From Glutamicibacter creatinolyticus (lineage in GTDB: Bacteria > Actinomycetota > Actinomycetes > Actinomycetales > Micrococcaceae), in assembly GCF_006094275.1 (NCBI RefSeq), contig NZ_CP034412.1:2356001-2420000 (forward strand): a DNA stretch of 64,000 nucleotides. The letters are read 5' to 3'. The first letter of the stretch is position 1, and each line of letters starts with the position of its first letter. Shown piece by piece: positions 55,717-64,000 of the stretch. Under the pieces are notes generated by a model. That model ran no database searches and was not told where the DNA came from. It was given only the letters and a program-made list of their open reading frames with translations. Made by a program: the position numbers and the translations under genes.

Positions 55717-56234
55717 TGCTGCACCATTCCCACGCCCCGGCCGGGTACCAGTGCCCGTTTTGCGAGTTGCTCAATGGCCTGCCGTTCAGCGGGGGGAACC
55801 TGTGCGCTCCCACCGACATGATCTACCAGACGCGTCACGCGGCGGCGATCATGGCCTGTGACGGGTTCGGCAAATACGGCGGACACGTGATGATCATCCC
55901 CACCGCCCACCTTGAATCCCTCTATGACCTTGATGATGAGGTCGGCGCGGCGATTATGCGTGAGACCCGGCGGATTGCCCTGGCCATGAAACTGGCCTGG
56001 GCTCCGGAGGGAACCAGCACCCGGCAGCACAATGAGCCCGCTGGCAACCAGCACGTGTGGCACTATCACCAGCACGTCTTTGCCCGTTATTCAGATGACA
56101 TGCTCTATCGCCAGCTGCGCCACCGGGTGCCGGTGTCGGACCGGGCGGAAAAGGCCGAGCAGCTGCGTGCCGCCGTGTTCTCCGAGCGTCACCCCTTCGC
56201 CCTGACCGAGGCGGAGTTGCGGCGGGTTCCCTAG
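55716..56234 (+). CDS. HIT-family hydrolase
   Basis: 172 residues. CPFCELLNGLPF (N-terminal CxxC), DGFGKYGGHVMIIPTAHLES and the histidine triad HVWHYHQHVFAR. HIT proteins hydrolyse nucleotidyl phosphoramidates or dinucleotides; substrate unknown. GTG at 55716 overlaps the preceding stop. No strong hairpin was seen downstream. Confidence 0.88.
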   Translation: MLHHSHAPAGYQCPFCELLNGLPFSGGNLCAPTDMIYQTRHAAAIMACDGFGKYGGHVMIIPTAHLESLYDLDDEVGAAIMRETRRIALAMKLAWAPEGTSTRQHNEPAGNQHVWHYHQHVFARYSDDMLYRQLRHRVPVSDRAEKAEQLRAAVFSERHPFALTEAELRRVP

Positions 56235-56421
56235 TCCTGGTCTGCACGTAGGACGAGCACCTGACGACCTTTCGGGCGCCTTTTGGCACGCGCAGCACAC
56301 GAGCGGCAGCAAATGGCTGCGTCGCCGGCGTTCGAGGCTGCAATGATCGAGCTGTCGCTCTTGCAGCCTAAACCTTAGTCTCACCCGAACCTTCAGCAGA
56401 ATCGGGGTTCTTCTGCGAGCA

Positions 56422-56682
56422 TCAGTTGAAGTAGAGAATCGACTGATACTGCGGCCTGTAACCGATGTACTGCTCCCCCTTGCAATACCGCTGAATACTG
56501 ACCGTGTAGCCCTTATTTCGCAGGTGCTTTGCCCGAGCATTGGTTTCCGCTTGGCAAACCTGCAAGTTGTTGTACCACCGAGTTTGGGTGTCCGCTTGGG
56601 CTGCAGGAGCCAGGGCCATCATCCCGGCGGTGAGGCAGAGCGCCGTTGCGCCAGTGGTCAACATCTTCTTGATTTTCAACAC
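56422..56682 (-). CDS. Small secreted two-cysteine protein
   Basis: 86 residues. A basic N-region (MLKIKKM), hydrophobic core (LTTGATALCLTAGMMALA) and PAAQA/DT cleavage site predict export; the mature 56 residues have two Cys (NLQVCQAET and QRYCKGEQY) that could form a disulfide. The GTG at 56682 follows AAGGAG by eight bases. No family recognised. It stands in an AT-richer, otherwise gene-poor 950-base stretch. Confidence 0.8.
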   Translation of the reverse strand: MLKIKKMLTTGATALCLTAGMMALAPAAQADTQTRWYNNLQVCQAETNARAKHLRNKGYTVSIQRYCKGEQYIGYRPQYQSILYFN

Positions 56683-57117
56683 CGCTCGATCTCCTTACGC
56701 ACATCATTTCGCTTTTAGTACACACTAATTAACTTCTGCGCTTCGTCAACCCTTTGCAAGCTATTAATACGCTAGGTATCAGGCTGCCTAGGTAGGTTCG
56801 GTGACCTGCTTATATTTATCCAAGCGTCAAGACTCGCCGAGAACAGCAACAGCAATCCGTGGAAGGGCAGCTGAGGGAAGGGATAAATAAACCGAAGGTA
56901 TCGCGAATCTTTTGTCCTACTTTGATCTTCGCGTCACCCGTCGAACGCAGTGCACGAGTCACGATCCCCCTGGGTGAGTGAACCAGGGACCGCAAATTGT
57001 TTTTCTGCAGCCCCTCGATATCGGTTCTGCAAAGGAACCGAGCCCACAGCAGCTGCATCAGGAAAACCGACCTAGACGGCGTTATCACTTCCCTAGGGCA
57101 CAACATTGCGGCATGAT
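56683..57117. other. AT-rich intergenic region upstream of the secreted protein
   Basis: About 430 bases with lower GC than the neighbours and several AT-only runs near 56715-56775 and 56810. A minus-strand open frame (56816-57106, 96 codons) lacks ribosome site and conservation cues and is not called. Probably carries the promoter of the secreted protein. Confidence 0.5.
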
Positions 57118-57161
57118 AAAGGATCGGCCGGTCCCCGTGTGGGAACCGGCCGATCCTTTTT
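57118..57161. terminator. Terminator downstream of polyprenyl synthase gene
   Basis: Fifteen-base stem AAAGGATCGGCCGGT with complement, then TTTTT on the plus strand; on the minus strand TTT. Lies 40 bases past the synthase stop. Confidence 0.8.
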
Positions 57162-57200
57162 GAAGTCTGTTGGTCTGCCCCCTCAAGGGCGCTTCAACGC

Positions 57201-58298
57201 TCAGGCCTCGCGGGTGACCACGGCGTCAGCGAAGGCGATCAACGCGTGCTTCACGGTGCCTTCGGGCAGCGGCTCCAGAACCTTGATGGCATCGTCAGCC
57301 CACTGGCGGGCCACTTCCCAGGCCTGGCGGGTTGCCGGGTGCGCTCCGACGGCCGCAACAGCCTGGGCCAACGCCTCGTCACTGCTCAAATCACCGTCAA
57401 CAAGCTCCAGGGCCGCGATTGCATCCTGGTCCCCGTGTGCCGCGGCTTCACGGAGCTTCAGCACCGGCAGGGTGGGAACTTCTTCGCGCAGGTCGGTCCC
57501 CGGAGTCTTACCCGAGTTGCCGCTGGTGGCGACCAGGTCGATCACGTCGTCGGCCACTTGGAAGGCCACGCCTACCTTTTCGCCGTATTCGCGCAGGATC
57601 GCCACATATTCCGGGCGCTGGCCGAAACGGGCACCAAAGGCGCCGGAGGTTGCCAGCAGGGAGGCGGTCTTGTCGCTGATGACCTGCAGGTGGTGGGCGA
57701 TCGGGTCGTCCCCCTCGCGCGGGCCAATCCATTCGTGCAGCTGTCCCAGGCAGAGGCGCTCAAAGGTGCGTGACTGCCAGGTGACCGCTTCCGGGCCCAG
57801 CTCGGCGCCGAGCACCGACGCACGGGCAAAGATCAGGTCACCGGCCAGAATGGCAACCGAGTTGCCCCACACCTCGTGGGCGGTCGGGGCACCGCGGCGC
57901 ATCGGGGCCGAATCCATGACGTCATCGTGGTAAAGCGTGGCCAGGTGGGTCAGTTCCACCACGGCGGCCGCCTTAATGACATCGTCGTCGATTCCCTCGC
58001 CCAGCAGCGCGGTCAGCAGCACCAGCAGCGGGCGCACCCGCTTGCCCCCGGCTTCCACGAGGTGTCGGGAGGAGGCGTCGATCAGCGGATCGGAGTTGGC
58101 GATTGCGTCGCGCAGCAGCTTCTCGACCTTGGCCAGCCCGGTGGAGACGGCCGGGCCGAACTCCGGGTCCTCGGCAATCGGGGCGAAACCTGCTGGAAGA
58201 TTGATGGTCGCGGCCAGTGCCGCGGTTTCCGGATTCAGCTCTATCGAGTTCGGAACCTCATGCCCGGCTGCGGTCCAGTTGCTTTTCGAATCAGTCAC
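57201..58298 (-). CDS. Polyprenyl (heptaprenyl-type) diphosphate synthase
   Basis: 365 residues. Trans-prenyltransferase that makes the side chain for menaquinone. First Asp-rich motif LYHDDVMDSAPMRRG (DDxxD), second VADDVIDLV, with GGKRVRPLLV upstream. Divergent from menF, 301 bases apart, which supports the menaquinone role. The chain length made cannot be read from sequence alone. ATG at 58298. Confidence 0.92.
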   Translation of the reverse strand: MTDSKSNWTAAGHEVPNSIELNPETAALAATINLPAGFAPIAEDPEFGPAVSTGLAKVEKLLRDAIANSDPLIDASSRHLVEAGGKRVRPLLVLLTALLGEGIDDDVIKAAAVVELTHLATLYHDDVMDSAPMRRGAPTAHEVWGNSVAILAGDLIFARASVLGAELGPEAVTWQSRTFERLCLGQLHEWIGPREGDDPIAHHLQVISDKTASLLATSGAFGARFGQRPEYVAILREYGEKVGVAFQVADDVIDLVATSGNSGKTPGTDLREEVPTLPVLKLREAAAHGDQDAIAALELVDGDLSSDEALAQAVAAVGAHPATRQAWEVARQWADDAIKVLEPLPEGTVKHALIAFADAVVTREA

Positions 58299-58599
58299 TG
58301 TTTTACGGCTTACTTATCTTTCAACGGGTTTGGTTATCGTCCCAGGAGGACTCCTCGGCAGCGCACCGCTTCCGAAACTTCTATCACTCTAGCCGATGTG
58401 GCCCTCCTCTTTCTCTTCGCGGTGCTGTTATCTTCGCCGTGGGCCAGAGGCCACAAGGCACAGCGGTACACAGCACACCCTTACCGCCCCCACCTCGTAG
58501 GCAGGACAACTCCCGCGCACGGACGCACTGGGCCAGAGCGTGACTGCGGCCACCAGCACAGCCTCACCGCGCGCTTTCGGCGGTAGGCTTAGCCGTATC

Positions 58600-59943
58600 A
58601 TGTCTGCCGATTTGCCTGTCGCCTCCCCTGCCTTCGTGCAGCAGGAGCTGCCTGTTCTTGCCAGTGTGACCTTTAGTTTCGACCACACCGACCCGTCCTT
58701 TGTGCTCGACGCATTGCGTCACCGAGCCCTGGTGTGGACCCGGCAGGGTGACGGCCTGGTTGGCCTGGGGGCGGTGGCCCGTCTGCATACCCAGGGGGCT
58801 GAACGCTTCGCTGACGCCCGGCAGTGGTTTACCGACCTCGTGCAGCGCGCCACCGTGATCGATCCAATCAACCAGCCCGGTAGCGGGCCGGTGGCCTTCG
58901 GCGCGTTCGCATTCTCCTATACCAGCAACTACCGTTCCCGGCTGGTGATCCCGGAGGTGGTCCTGGGCAAGGACGGAGCGCTTTCGTGGATCACCATCAC
59001 CAGCGACACCCTGGACACCGAGCAGCTCACCTACGATTACGCCCTGGCCCGGTGCCAGGAGCTGCTGGACGAGGCGGCCTACACCGGCGCCCCGCACGGC
59101 ACGATCAGCCTGCAGCCCGGAGACCTGACCGCAGGCTCCTACCTGAAGGCGGTCAGCCAGGCGCTGAAGGTGTTGGAGGGTGACGAGATTTCCAAGCTCG
59201 TGCTTTCCCGGGACGTGATTGCCCGCAGCAGCGGCGGCATCGATTTGGCTCAGGTTGTCCGGGAGCTGGTTGGCGGCTATGACAACTGCTGGACCTACTC
59301 GGTGGACGGGCTGGTGGGTGCCACCCCGGAAATGCTGGTGCGCGTCACCAACGGCACCGCCGAAGCCCGGGTCCTGGCCGGCACCCTGGACCGGGCCACG
59401 GCTCCGGTCGGGGAAGCAGGCTACCCGCAGCGTGTCCTGCTGGGTGACCCGAAGCAGCGCGTGGAGCACCAGTTGGCCATCGACTCGCTGACCCTGGCGC
59501 TGGATCCGATTTCCCACGGCATGCAGGCCCCCGAGGAACCGTTCATCCTGGAATTGCCCAATGTCTGGCACCTGGCAAGTGATGTCAGCGCCGAGCTGCG
59601 CCCCGGTTCTGATGGCCGGTTCCCCACCGCACTTGATATCGCCGAGATTTTCCATCCCACCGCTGCGGTGTGCGGCACCCCAACGAAGCTCGCCGGGAAG
59701 GTGCTGCGCGAACTGGAGGGGCTGGACCGCGGACCCTATGCGGGACCGGTGGGCTGGATCGATTCGCGCGGCGACGGCGAATTTGGCATTGCCCTGCGCG
59801 GAGGCGTGCTGGAAGACGAAAGCAACATGCGCCTGTATGCCGGTTGCGGGATCGTCACCGGCTCGGATCCGGAGTCAGAACTGGCCGAGTCGTGGGCCAA
59901 GATGCGGCCCATGCTGCAGGCCCTGCACGCCGAGCGCCAGTAA
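58600..59943 (+). CDS. menF: Isochorismate synthase
   Basis: About 447 residues, converts chorismate to isochorismate, the first menaquinone step. C-terminal chorismate-binding domain: GDEISKLVLSRDVIARS, GATPEMLVRV, HPTAAVCGTPTKLAGKVLRE, GPVGWIDSRGDGEFGIALRG and AGCGIVTGSDPESELAESWA, including catalytic Lys (KLVLSRD) and Mg-binding Glu residues. The ATG at 58600 is likeliest; a GTG at 58540 gives 20 extra residues. In the same region as the polyprenyl synthase and menD. Confidence 0.92.
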   Translation: MSADLPVASPAFVQQELPVLASVTFSFDHTDPSFVLDALRHRALVWTRQGDGLVGLGAVARLHTQGAERFADARQWFTDLVQRATVIDPINQPGSGPVAFGAFAFSYTSNYRSRLVIPEVVLGKDGALSWITITSDTLDTEQLTYDYALARCQELLDEAAYTGAPHGTISLQPGDLTAGSYLKAVSQALKVLEGDEISKLVLSRDVIARSSGGIDLAQVVRELVGGYDNCWTYSVDGLVGATPEMLVRVTNGTAEARVLAGTLDRATAPVGEAGYPQRVLLGDPKQRVEHQLAIDSLTLALDPISHGMQAPEEPFILELPNVWHLASDVSAELRPGSDGRFPTALDIAEIFHPTAAVCGTPTKLAGKVLRELEGLDRGPYAGPVGWIDSRGDGEFGIALRGGVLEDESNMRLYAGCGIVTGSDPESELAESWAKMRPMLQALHAERQ

Positions 59944-60260
59944 AATCCATGCCCCGGCTTTCAAGCGGCCGGAGATGGGGCCCGACTGTGGTGGCTGCGC
60001 ACCACACCCACCTCAGAGGTCGGGCCGCGCTAAAACAGCATTCACAGTCAAACTTTGAATCTTGACCTTTTTGCAGTTTCCCGCTGACAAGTCCTCGTGC
60101 CCAACGCTTCACCACGGCTGGGGAGGGATTAGGTGGGCAATGAGCAAGTAATGCTTATTCCCACATGACACGGTGTGATGCGAATCTCAGGTGGGCCGCG
60201 TCATGGTTATGATTATCAGGACGCCTGTAACTCGCATCACCTGAAAGTAGGTCCCGTTCC
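59944..60260. other. Intergenic region between menF and ABC-transporter genes
   Basis: About 317 bases without a gene. Contains the ribosome site of the next gene and probably its promoter, possibly around ATGGTTATGATTATC (60202-60216), an AT-rich stretch fitting a -10 region. Confidence 0.4.
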
Positions 60261-61049
60261 ATGCGCACCTTCAAGAAGAACGTACTATCCACTCTCGCCA
60301 TCGGATCAGCAGCGCTCATCGCCCTGACCGGCTGTGGCGACTCCAACAACGGCAGCTCGGAGACCGAGGGCAGTGGATTCACTCCCCGCACCGCTGGACA
60401 GTTGACGGTCTGCTCCGATGTTCCCTACGAACCGTTCGAATTCAAAAAGGACGGCGAGATCGTTGGCCTGGACATTGATATCGCCAACGAGATTGCTTCG
60501 GACATGGATTTGAAACTGAGCGTCATCACCGCAGGTTTCGACTCGATCGAGTCCGGCCTCTTCAAGACTCAGTGCGATATCGCGATGTCGTCGATTTCGA
60601 TCACCGATGCGCGCAAGGCCAACATGGACTTCTCGGAACCTTACCTGGATGACGACCTGATGCTGGTCGCCCGTAAGGGGTCCGGGATCACCGATGTTGA
60701 ATCCGCCAAGGGCAAGCGTGTCGCCGTTCAGCAGGCTACCACCGGTGAGAAATACGGCAAGGAACAAGGACTGGAAACCATCGGCTATGAAGACTCCGGT
60801 CTTCAGCTCCAGGCCTTGACCTCGAACAAGGCGGATGCGGCGCTGGGAAACCAGTCCGTATTGCGCTATGCGATCGCGGACAAGCCGGACTTTGAAGTCG
60901 TTCAAGAGATTCAGACCGGTGAAAAGCTTGGTGTTGCGGTGCCGAAGGACAGCGCCGAGCTGCTGGACAAGGTGAATTCCACTCTGGACCGGCTGAAGAG
61001 CTCGGGTGACCTGGACAAGATGACCGACAAGTGGTTGGGGCAGAAGTAA
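60261..61049 (+). CDS. Amino-acid ABC transporter substrate-binding lipoprotein
   Basis: 262 residues. The lipobox is IALTGCGDSNN, with the Cys as anchored residue; the mature SBP_bac_3 domain has CSDVPYEPFEFKKDGEIVGL and DIDIANEIASDMDLKLSVIT. Binds polar amino acids such as glutamate, glutamine or cystine. ATG at 60261 with AAGTAGG upstream. First gene of a three-gene importer; two hairpins separate it from the permease. Confidence 0.95.
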   Translation: MRTFKKNVLSTLAIGSAALIALTGCGDSNNGSSETEGSGFTPRTAGQLTVCSDVPYEPFEFKKDGEIVGLDIDIANEIASDMDLKLSVITAGFDSIESGLFKTQCDIAMSSISITDARKANMDFSEPYLDDDLMLVARKGSGITDVESAKGKRVAVQQATTGEKYGKEQGLETIGYEDSGLQLQALTSNKADAALGNQSVLRYAIADKPDFEVVQEIQTGEKLGVAVPKDSAELLDKVNSTLDRLKSSGDLDKMTDKWLGQK

Positions 61050-61059
61050 GAATCTTCTA

Positions 61060-61139
61060 AAGCGGTCTTCGCGAGGAGACCGCTTCCCACACTTCAATGA
61101 TTTCGCGCGGCGCTTCAATCACAAGTTGGAGCGCCGCGC
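61060..61139 (+). terminator. Two consecutive hairpins between binding-protein and permease genes
   Basis: AAGCGGTCT/AGACCGCTT (61060-61085) then GCGCGGCGCT/AGCGCCGCGC (61105-61139). Neither has a T-run. They may lower expression of the downstream permease and ATPase relative to the binding protein. Confidence 0.65.
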
Positions 61140-61161
61140 CCGACAACCATGAGGTTTTTCC

Positions 61162-61956
61162 ATGGCTATGACCACAAGTCAACGGGCTCGTATCAGCAAG
61201 ATCATTCAAATAGCGGTCTTCGTCGTTGTTCTCGCAGTACTTATCCTTGCTGCCGACTGGCCACAAATCCGAAGCTCGTTCTTCGCTTTCGAGAAGATTG
61301 GATCGATGTTCCCCGATCTCATCCTTGTCGGGCTGAAAAACACAATCTTCTACACCATTATTTCTTTTGCTTTTGGTCTAGTGCTGGGTTTGCTGTTGGC
61401 GCTCATGAAAATGGCGTCTTTTGCTCCCTACCGCTGGTTCGCCACCGGTTTCATCGAGTTCTTCCGCGGCGTTCCGGCAATCCTCGTGCTTCTCGCATTC
61501 GGCTTCGGCGTTCCTGTCGCCTTTCCGGAATCAAACTGGCCGCAACCGGTAAACATCATGGTCGCGCTGGGTTTGGTGTCGGCCGCATACATTGCCGAAA
61601 CGTTGCGTGCAGGCCTGCAAGCCGTTCCCAAGGGACAAACTGAAGCAGCAAGGTCGTTGGGGATGCCAGCTTGGCGAGCCATGGTGACCATCGTCATTCC
61701 CCAGGCTTTTCGAATCGTGCTGCCGCCGCTGACCAATGAAGTCATTCTTCTGACCAAGGACTCCTCCCTGGCGTTTATTTTGGGCATGAGCTTGACTCAA
61801 TACGAGATTACAAAATTTGGTCGCGAGGGAATTACCGCCTTGGGAGCGGGCATTACTCCGCTAATCGTGGCAGGTGCCTTCTATCTGGTCATCACCATTC
61901 CATTGAGCCTGATCGCGCGTCGTTTTGAGGGTTCCTCCGCCCGGCAAAAGCGCTAG
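61162..61956 (+). CDS. Amino-acid ABC transporter permease
   Basis: 264 residues, about five or six helices, HisM/GlnP type. The EAA loop reads [20 protein letters not shown], and [20 protein letters not shown] begins the inner-membrane domain. ATG at 61162. Part of the ABC operon, 11 bases before the ATPase gene. Confidence 0.94.
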   Translation: MAMTTSQRARISKIIQIAVFVVVLAVLILAADWPQIRSSFFAFEKIGSMFPDLILVGLKNTIFYTIISFAFGLVLGLLLALMKMASFAPYRWFATGFIEFFRGVPAILVLLAFGFGVPVAFPESNWPQPVNIMVALGLVSAAYIAETLRAGLQAVPKGQTEAARSLGMPAWRAMVTIVIPQAFRIVLPPLTNEVILLTKDSSLAFILGMSLTQYEITKFGREGITALGAGITPLIVAGAFYLVITIPLSLIARRFEGSSARQKR

Positions 61957-61967
61957 GAGAAAGCATC

Positions 61968-62750
61968 ATGAGTACATCTACGACAGAACAAAAGTTTGAA
62001 GCAGCGGGCGCGAACATCACCGGTTTGCGCAAGTCTTATGGCAACAATGAAGTGCTCAAAGGGATCGACTTGAACCTCGAACCGGGAGAGGTGGTCTGCC
62101 TGATCGGCCCCTCCGGTTCGGGTAAGTCGACTCTCCTGCGCTGCGTCAACCTACTGGAAAAGCCGAACGGCGGCACCATTCATGTCGGCGGTTTCGAAGC
62201 TACGGATCCTGATGTGGATCTGGACAGGATGCGCCGACATGTCGGCATGGTTTTCCAGCAGTTCAACCTCTTCCCCCACCTGACCGTGTTGGAGAACTGC
62301 ACCGTTGCCCAGATCAAGGTCGCAAAACGGCCCAAGAGCGAGGCAAAGAGGATTGCTCAAACCAATCTCGACCGGGTGGGACTAGGTGATTTTGGCAGCC
62401 GATATCCGGATCAGTTGTCAGGCGGGCAACAGCAACGCGTCGCCATAGCCCGCGCGCTGTCCATGGAACCGCGGCTGATGCTCTTCGATGAGCCCACAAG
62501 CGCATTGGACCCCGAAACGGTGGGCGAGGTCTTGGCGATTATGAAGTCACTGGCCAAGGGTGGCATGACCATGCTGGTGGTCACCCACGAAATGACGTTT
62601 GCCAAGGAAGTGGCCGACCGCGTGGTGTTCATGGACGACGGGGTGGTGGTTGAGGAGGGCAAGGCAGCCGACGTGATCGGCAACCCGCAGCAGCCGCGCA
62701 CCCAGGACTTCCTGCGCCGGGTGCTGGATCCCACCCACGTGGATATCTAG
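61968..62750 (+). CDS. Amino-acid ABC transporter ATP-binding protein
   Basis: 260 residues. Walker [21 protein letters not shown], signature [16 protein letters not shown], Walker [16 protein letters not shown], and the H-loop in [12 protein letters not shown]. GlnQ/HisP type, driving the importer described above. ATG at 61968 with AGGAGAAAG upstream. Confidence 0.97.
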   Translation: MSTSTTEQKFEAAGANITGLRKSYGNNEVLKGIDLNLEPGEVVCLIGPSGSGKSTLLRCVNLLEKPNGGTIHVGGFEATDPDVDLDRMRRHVGMVFQQFNLFPHLTVLENCTVAQIKVAKRPKSEAKRIAQTNLDRVGLGDFGSRYPDQLSGGQQQRVAIARALSMEPRLMLFDEPTSALDPETVGEVLAIMKSLAKGGMTMLVVTHEMTFAKEVADRVVFMDDGVVVEEGKAADVIGNPQQPRTQDFLRRVLDPTHVDI

Positions 62751-62779
62751 GCCGGAACCCAGCAGCCCAAGCAGAAATA

Positions 62780-62811
62780 GGACACCGCGCACCCTTGGGT
62801 GCGCGGTGTCC
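62780..62811. terminator. Bidirectional terminator between ABC operon and menD
   Basis: Fifteen-base perfect stem GGACACCGCGCACCC / GGGTGCGCGGTGTCC with a TT loop, between convergent genes, then CTTGTG on the plus strand. Confidence 0.85.
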
Positions 62812-62837
62812 TTGTGCCATGGCCTGAGCAGGCTGGG

Positions 62838-64000
62838 CTAGCGTTCGGGCCAGGGCAGGGCACCGACGGCTTCAGCCCACTGCACGGACTGGGCGCGGAC
62901 CTGCTCGCGCGGGGCGCGTACTTCGATCAGCCGCACCCCGGCCCGTTGGGGTGCCGCCAACAGTTCCTCCAGCTCGCCGGAATTTTGCGGGCAGTAGTAC
63001 TTCCATCCGTAGGCCTGGGCGAGGGCGTCGAGTCGGGCCGTGTGCGGGGTGGCGAACAGGCGTTCCACCGCTTGCCCGTACCGCCCCGATTCGTGGACCG
63101 CCCCGTGTTCCAGCGTGGAGAAGATCGCCCCACCGGCGTCGTTGTACACCACCACGTCCAGGGTGGGTCGCGGTTCTTCGGGGGCCAGCAGCAGGGCCGA
63201 GGCCTCGTGCAGGAAGGTGATGTCCCCCAGCACGGCACGGGTCGGCTGGCCGCTGGCGATGGCCAGGCCCAAGGCGGTGGAGATGCTCCCGTCAATGCCG
63301 GCCAGACCCCGGTTGGCGTACACCCGGGCTCCGGGCCGGTCGTCCCCGGCAGCGGCCAGGTCAAAGTCGCGCACGATGTTGGAGGAGCCGATGAACAACG
63401 GCCCCTGCCGGTGGCGCCACAACAGCTGGGCCAGCTGGTAGCCGTTGACATGCTTCGACGGCTGCAGGTCCCTTACTATGCGCTGTGCCTGCGCATCCAG
63501 GTTCCGCCAGGCGTCCAGCCACCCCTTCGGGGCGGTGCCGGCGAACTCGATGAGCTGGGCGGGGTCGGCGACGAGCCGTTCGCGGCGCCGGCCCGGGGCG
63601 TACCAGGACACTGCCCGGGGCTGGTACAGGGCGCTGGGAATGTGGTGGTTCGCCAGCAGGCGGGCCACCGGACGGCTGAGCGTGGGGCGGCCAAAGAGCA
63701 CCACCCGCTCGATCCGTTCCCCGGCCACGGCCAGCAGCAGCCGGTAATGGGTGATCAGCTGGGCCGAGAACCGTGCGTTCGAGGACGGTTCGGCCAACAG
63801 CGGCAGCCCAAGAGCCTGGGCGAAGGCCTGGGCTTCGGGGCCGGCGTCATGCCCGGCCAACACCACGGTGCGTCGTGCCGGCAGGGCGCCAGGCACCACC
63901 CAGCGCGGCAGGTCGGGCTGCTCCCCTGCCCAGCGCCCGGGCTGAATCTGCTGGGCCCACTGCTGTACGCCTAAATCACTGTCCCGGGGCGGGGTGAGCG
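62838..64000 (-). CDS. menD: 2-succinyl-5-enolpyruvyl-6-hydroxy-3-cyclohexene-1-carboxylate synthase, N-terminus cut
   Basis: C-terminal part (about 387 codons) of the thiamine-diphosphate enzyme MenD, which joins isochorismate with 2-oxoglutarate. The ThDP domain has LFIGSSNIVRDFDLAA, ANRGLAGIDGSISTALGLAI, LGDITFLHEASALLLAP and VVVYNDAGGAIFSTLEHGAV, a classic MenD pattern. The open frame continues past the right edge, so the start and the first domain lie outside; an internal GTG at 63899 is not the true start. Together with menF and the polyprenyl synthase it marks a menaquinone locus interrupted here by an ABC importer. Confidence 0.93.
   Translation of the reverse strand, partial: LTPPRDSDLGVQQWAQQIQPGRWAGEQPDLPRWVVPGALPARRTVVLAGHDAGPEAQAFAQALGLPLLAEPSSNARFSAQLITHYRLLLAVAGERIERVVLFGRPTLSRPVARLLANHHIPSALYQPRAVSWYAPGRRRERLVADPAQLIEFAGTAPKGWLDAWRNLDAQAQRIVRDLQPSKHVNGYQLAQLLWRHRQGPLFIGSSNIVRDFDLAAAGDDRPGARVYANRGLAGIDGSISTALGLAIASGQPTRAVLGDITFLHEASALLLAPEEPRPTLDVVVYNDAGGAIFSTLEHGAVHESGRYGQAVERLFATPHTARLDALAQAYGWKYYCPQNSGELEELLAAPQRAGVRLIEVRAPREQVRAQSVQWAEAVGALPWPER

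Noticed and set aside
56816-57106. 96-codon minus-strand frame in an AT-rich region
   Set aside because: No ribosome site, no hydrophobic or domain pattern, and Cys run typical of chance translation; left as unassigned.

Overview
The window comes from a high-GC Gram-positive bacterium of the Actinomycetota, most likely an Arthrobacter-like member of the Micrococcaceae (Arthrobacter or Glutamicibacter are reasonable guesses; no 16S gene is present to settle it). Supporting signs are a mycothiol synthase (mshD), menaquinone genes (menF, menD, polyprenyl synthase), a GlnR-type nitrogen regulator, PspC-containing sensor proteins, hadA/maoC-type dehydratases next to murB, an NusG with a long acidic N-terminus, and frequent GTG and TTG starts. 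It is mostly ordinary chromosomal housekeeping DNA with one insertion sequence and no prophage, CRISPR array or large island.

Layout. 1-10.9 kb: the transcription/translation block on the minus strand, read as tRNA-Trp, secE, nusG, rplK, rplA, a gap of about 800 bp, an L10 leader, rplJ, rplL, and after a break rpoB, which runs off the left edge. A thiolase, a YbaK-like deacylase and a membrane acyltransferase sit between rplL and rpoB. 11-16.5 kb: an aminotransferase, then an envelope-stress module (LuxR-type regulator, PspC-fused histidine kinase, divergent PspC-LiaF-like protein, small membrane protein, small PspC protein). 16.7-30.2 kb: pfkA, ygfZ with a nitrobindin-like protein, small membrane genes, a GlnR-like regulator, an IS481-family element inserted 15 bp upstream of mshD, ppk1 with a coupled NUDIX-phosphohistidine phosphatase gene, thyA-dfrA and asd. 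30.3-36.6 kb: a P-loop kinase, then a minus-strand run (hadA-like, maoC, MFS, murB), a DUF2797 protein and a small alarmone synthetase that may begin at ATT. 36.7-37.5 kb: tRNA-Met and two identical tRNA-Thr genes in opposite orientation. 37.8-48.5 kb: a DEAD-box helicase, metB and cbs (transsulfuration), an AlkA-like glycosylase, thioredoxin, tRNA-Tyr, yajQ, htpX, and a Fur-family gene divergent from an MFS exporter. 48.7-57 kb: rarD, an acetyltransferase, gabT, the metPS amino-acid importer with its 48-residue subunit, a PucR regulator, a SUKH-HIT pair and a small secreted protein in a gene-poor stretch. 57.2-64 kb: menaquinone genes (polyprenyl synthase, menF, menD) surrounding a three-gene amino-acid ABC transporter.

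Linked functions include nucleotide and one-carbon metabolism (thyA-dfrA), sulfur amino acids (metB-cbs), redox and thiol biology (mshD, trxA, nitrobindin-like protein), polyphosphate and nucleotide sanitation (ppk1-NUDIX), and envelope-stress sensing. No wholly new system is obvious. The more unusual points are the IS481 insertion at mshD with a target-encoded stop codon, the likely non-AUG start of the alarmone synthetase, an E. coli-type Asd, shared AGTACC palindromes around the PspC genes, a leaderless fur, and several microproteins.
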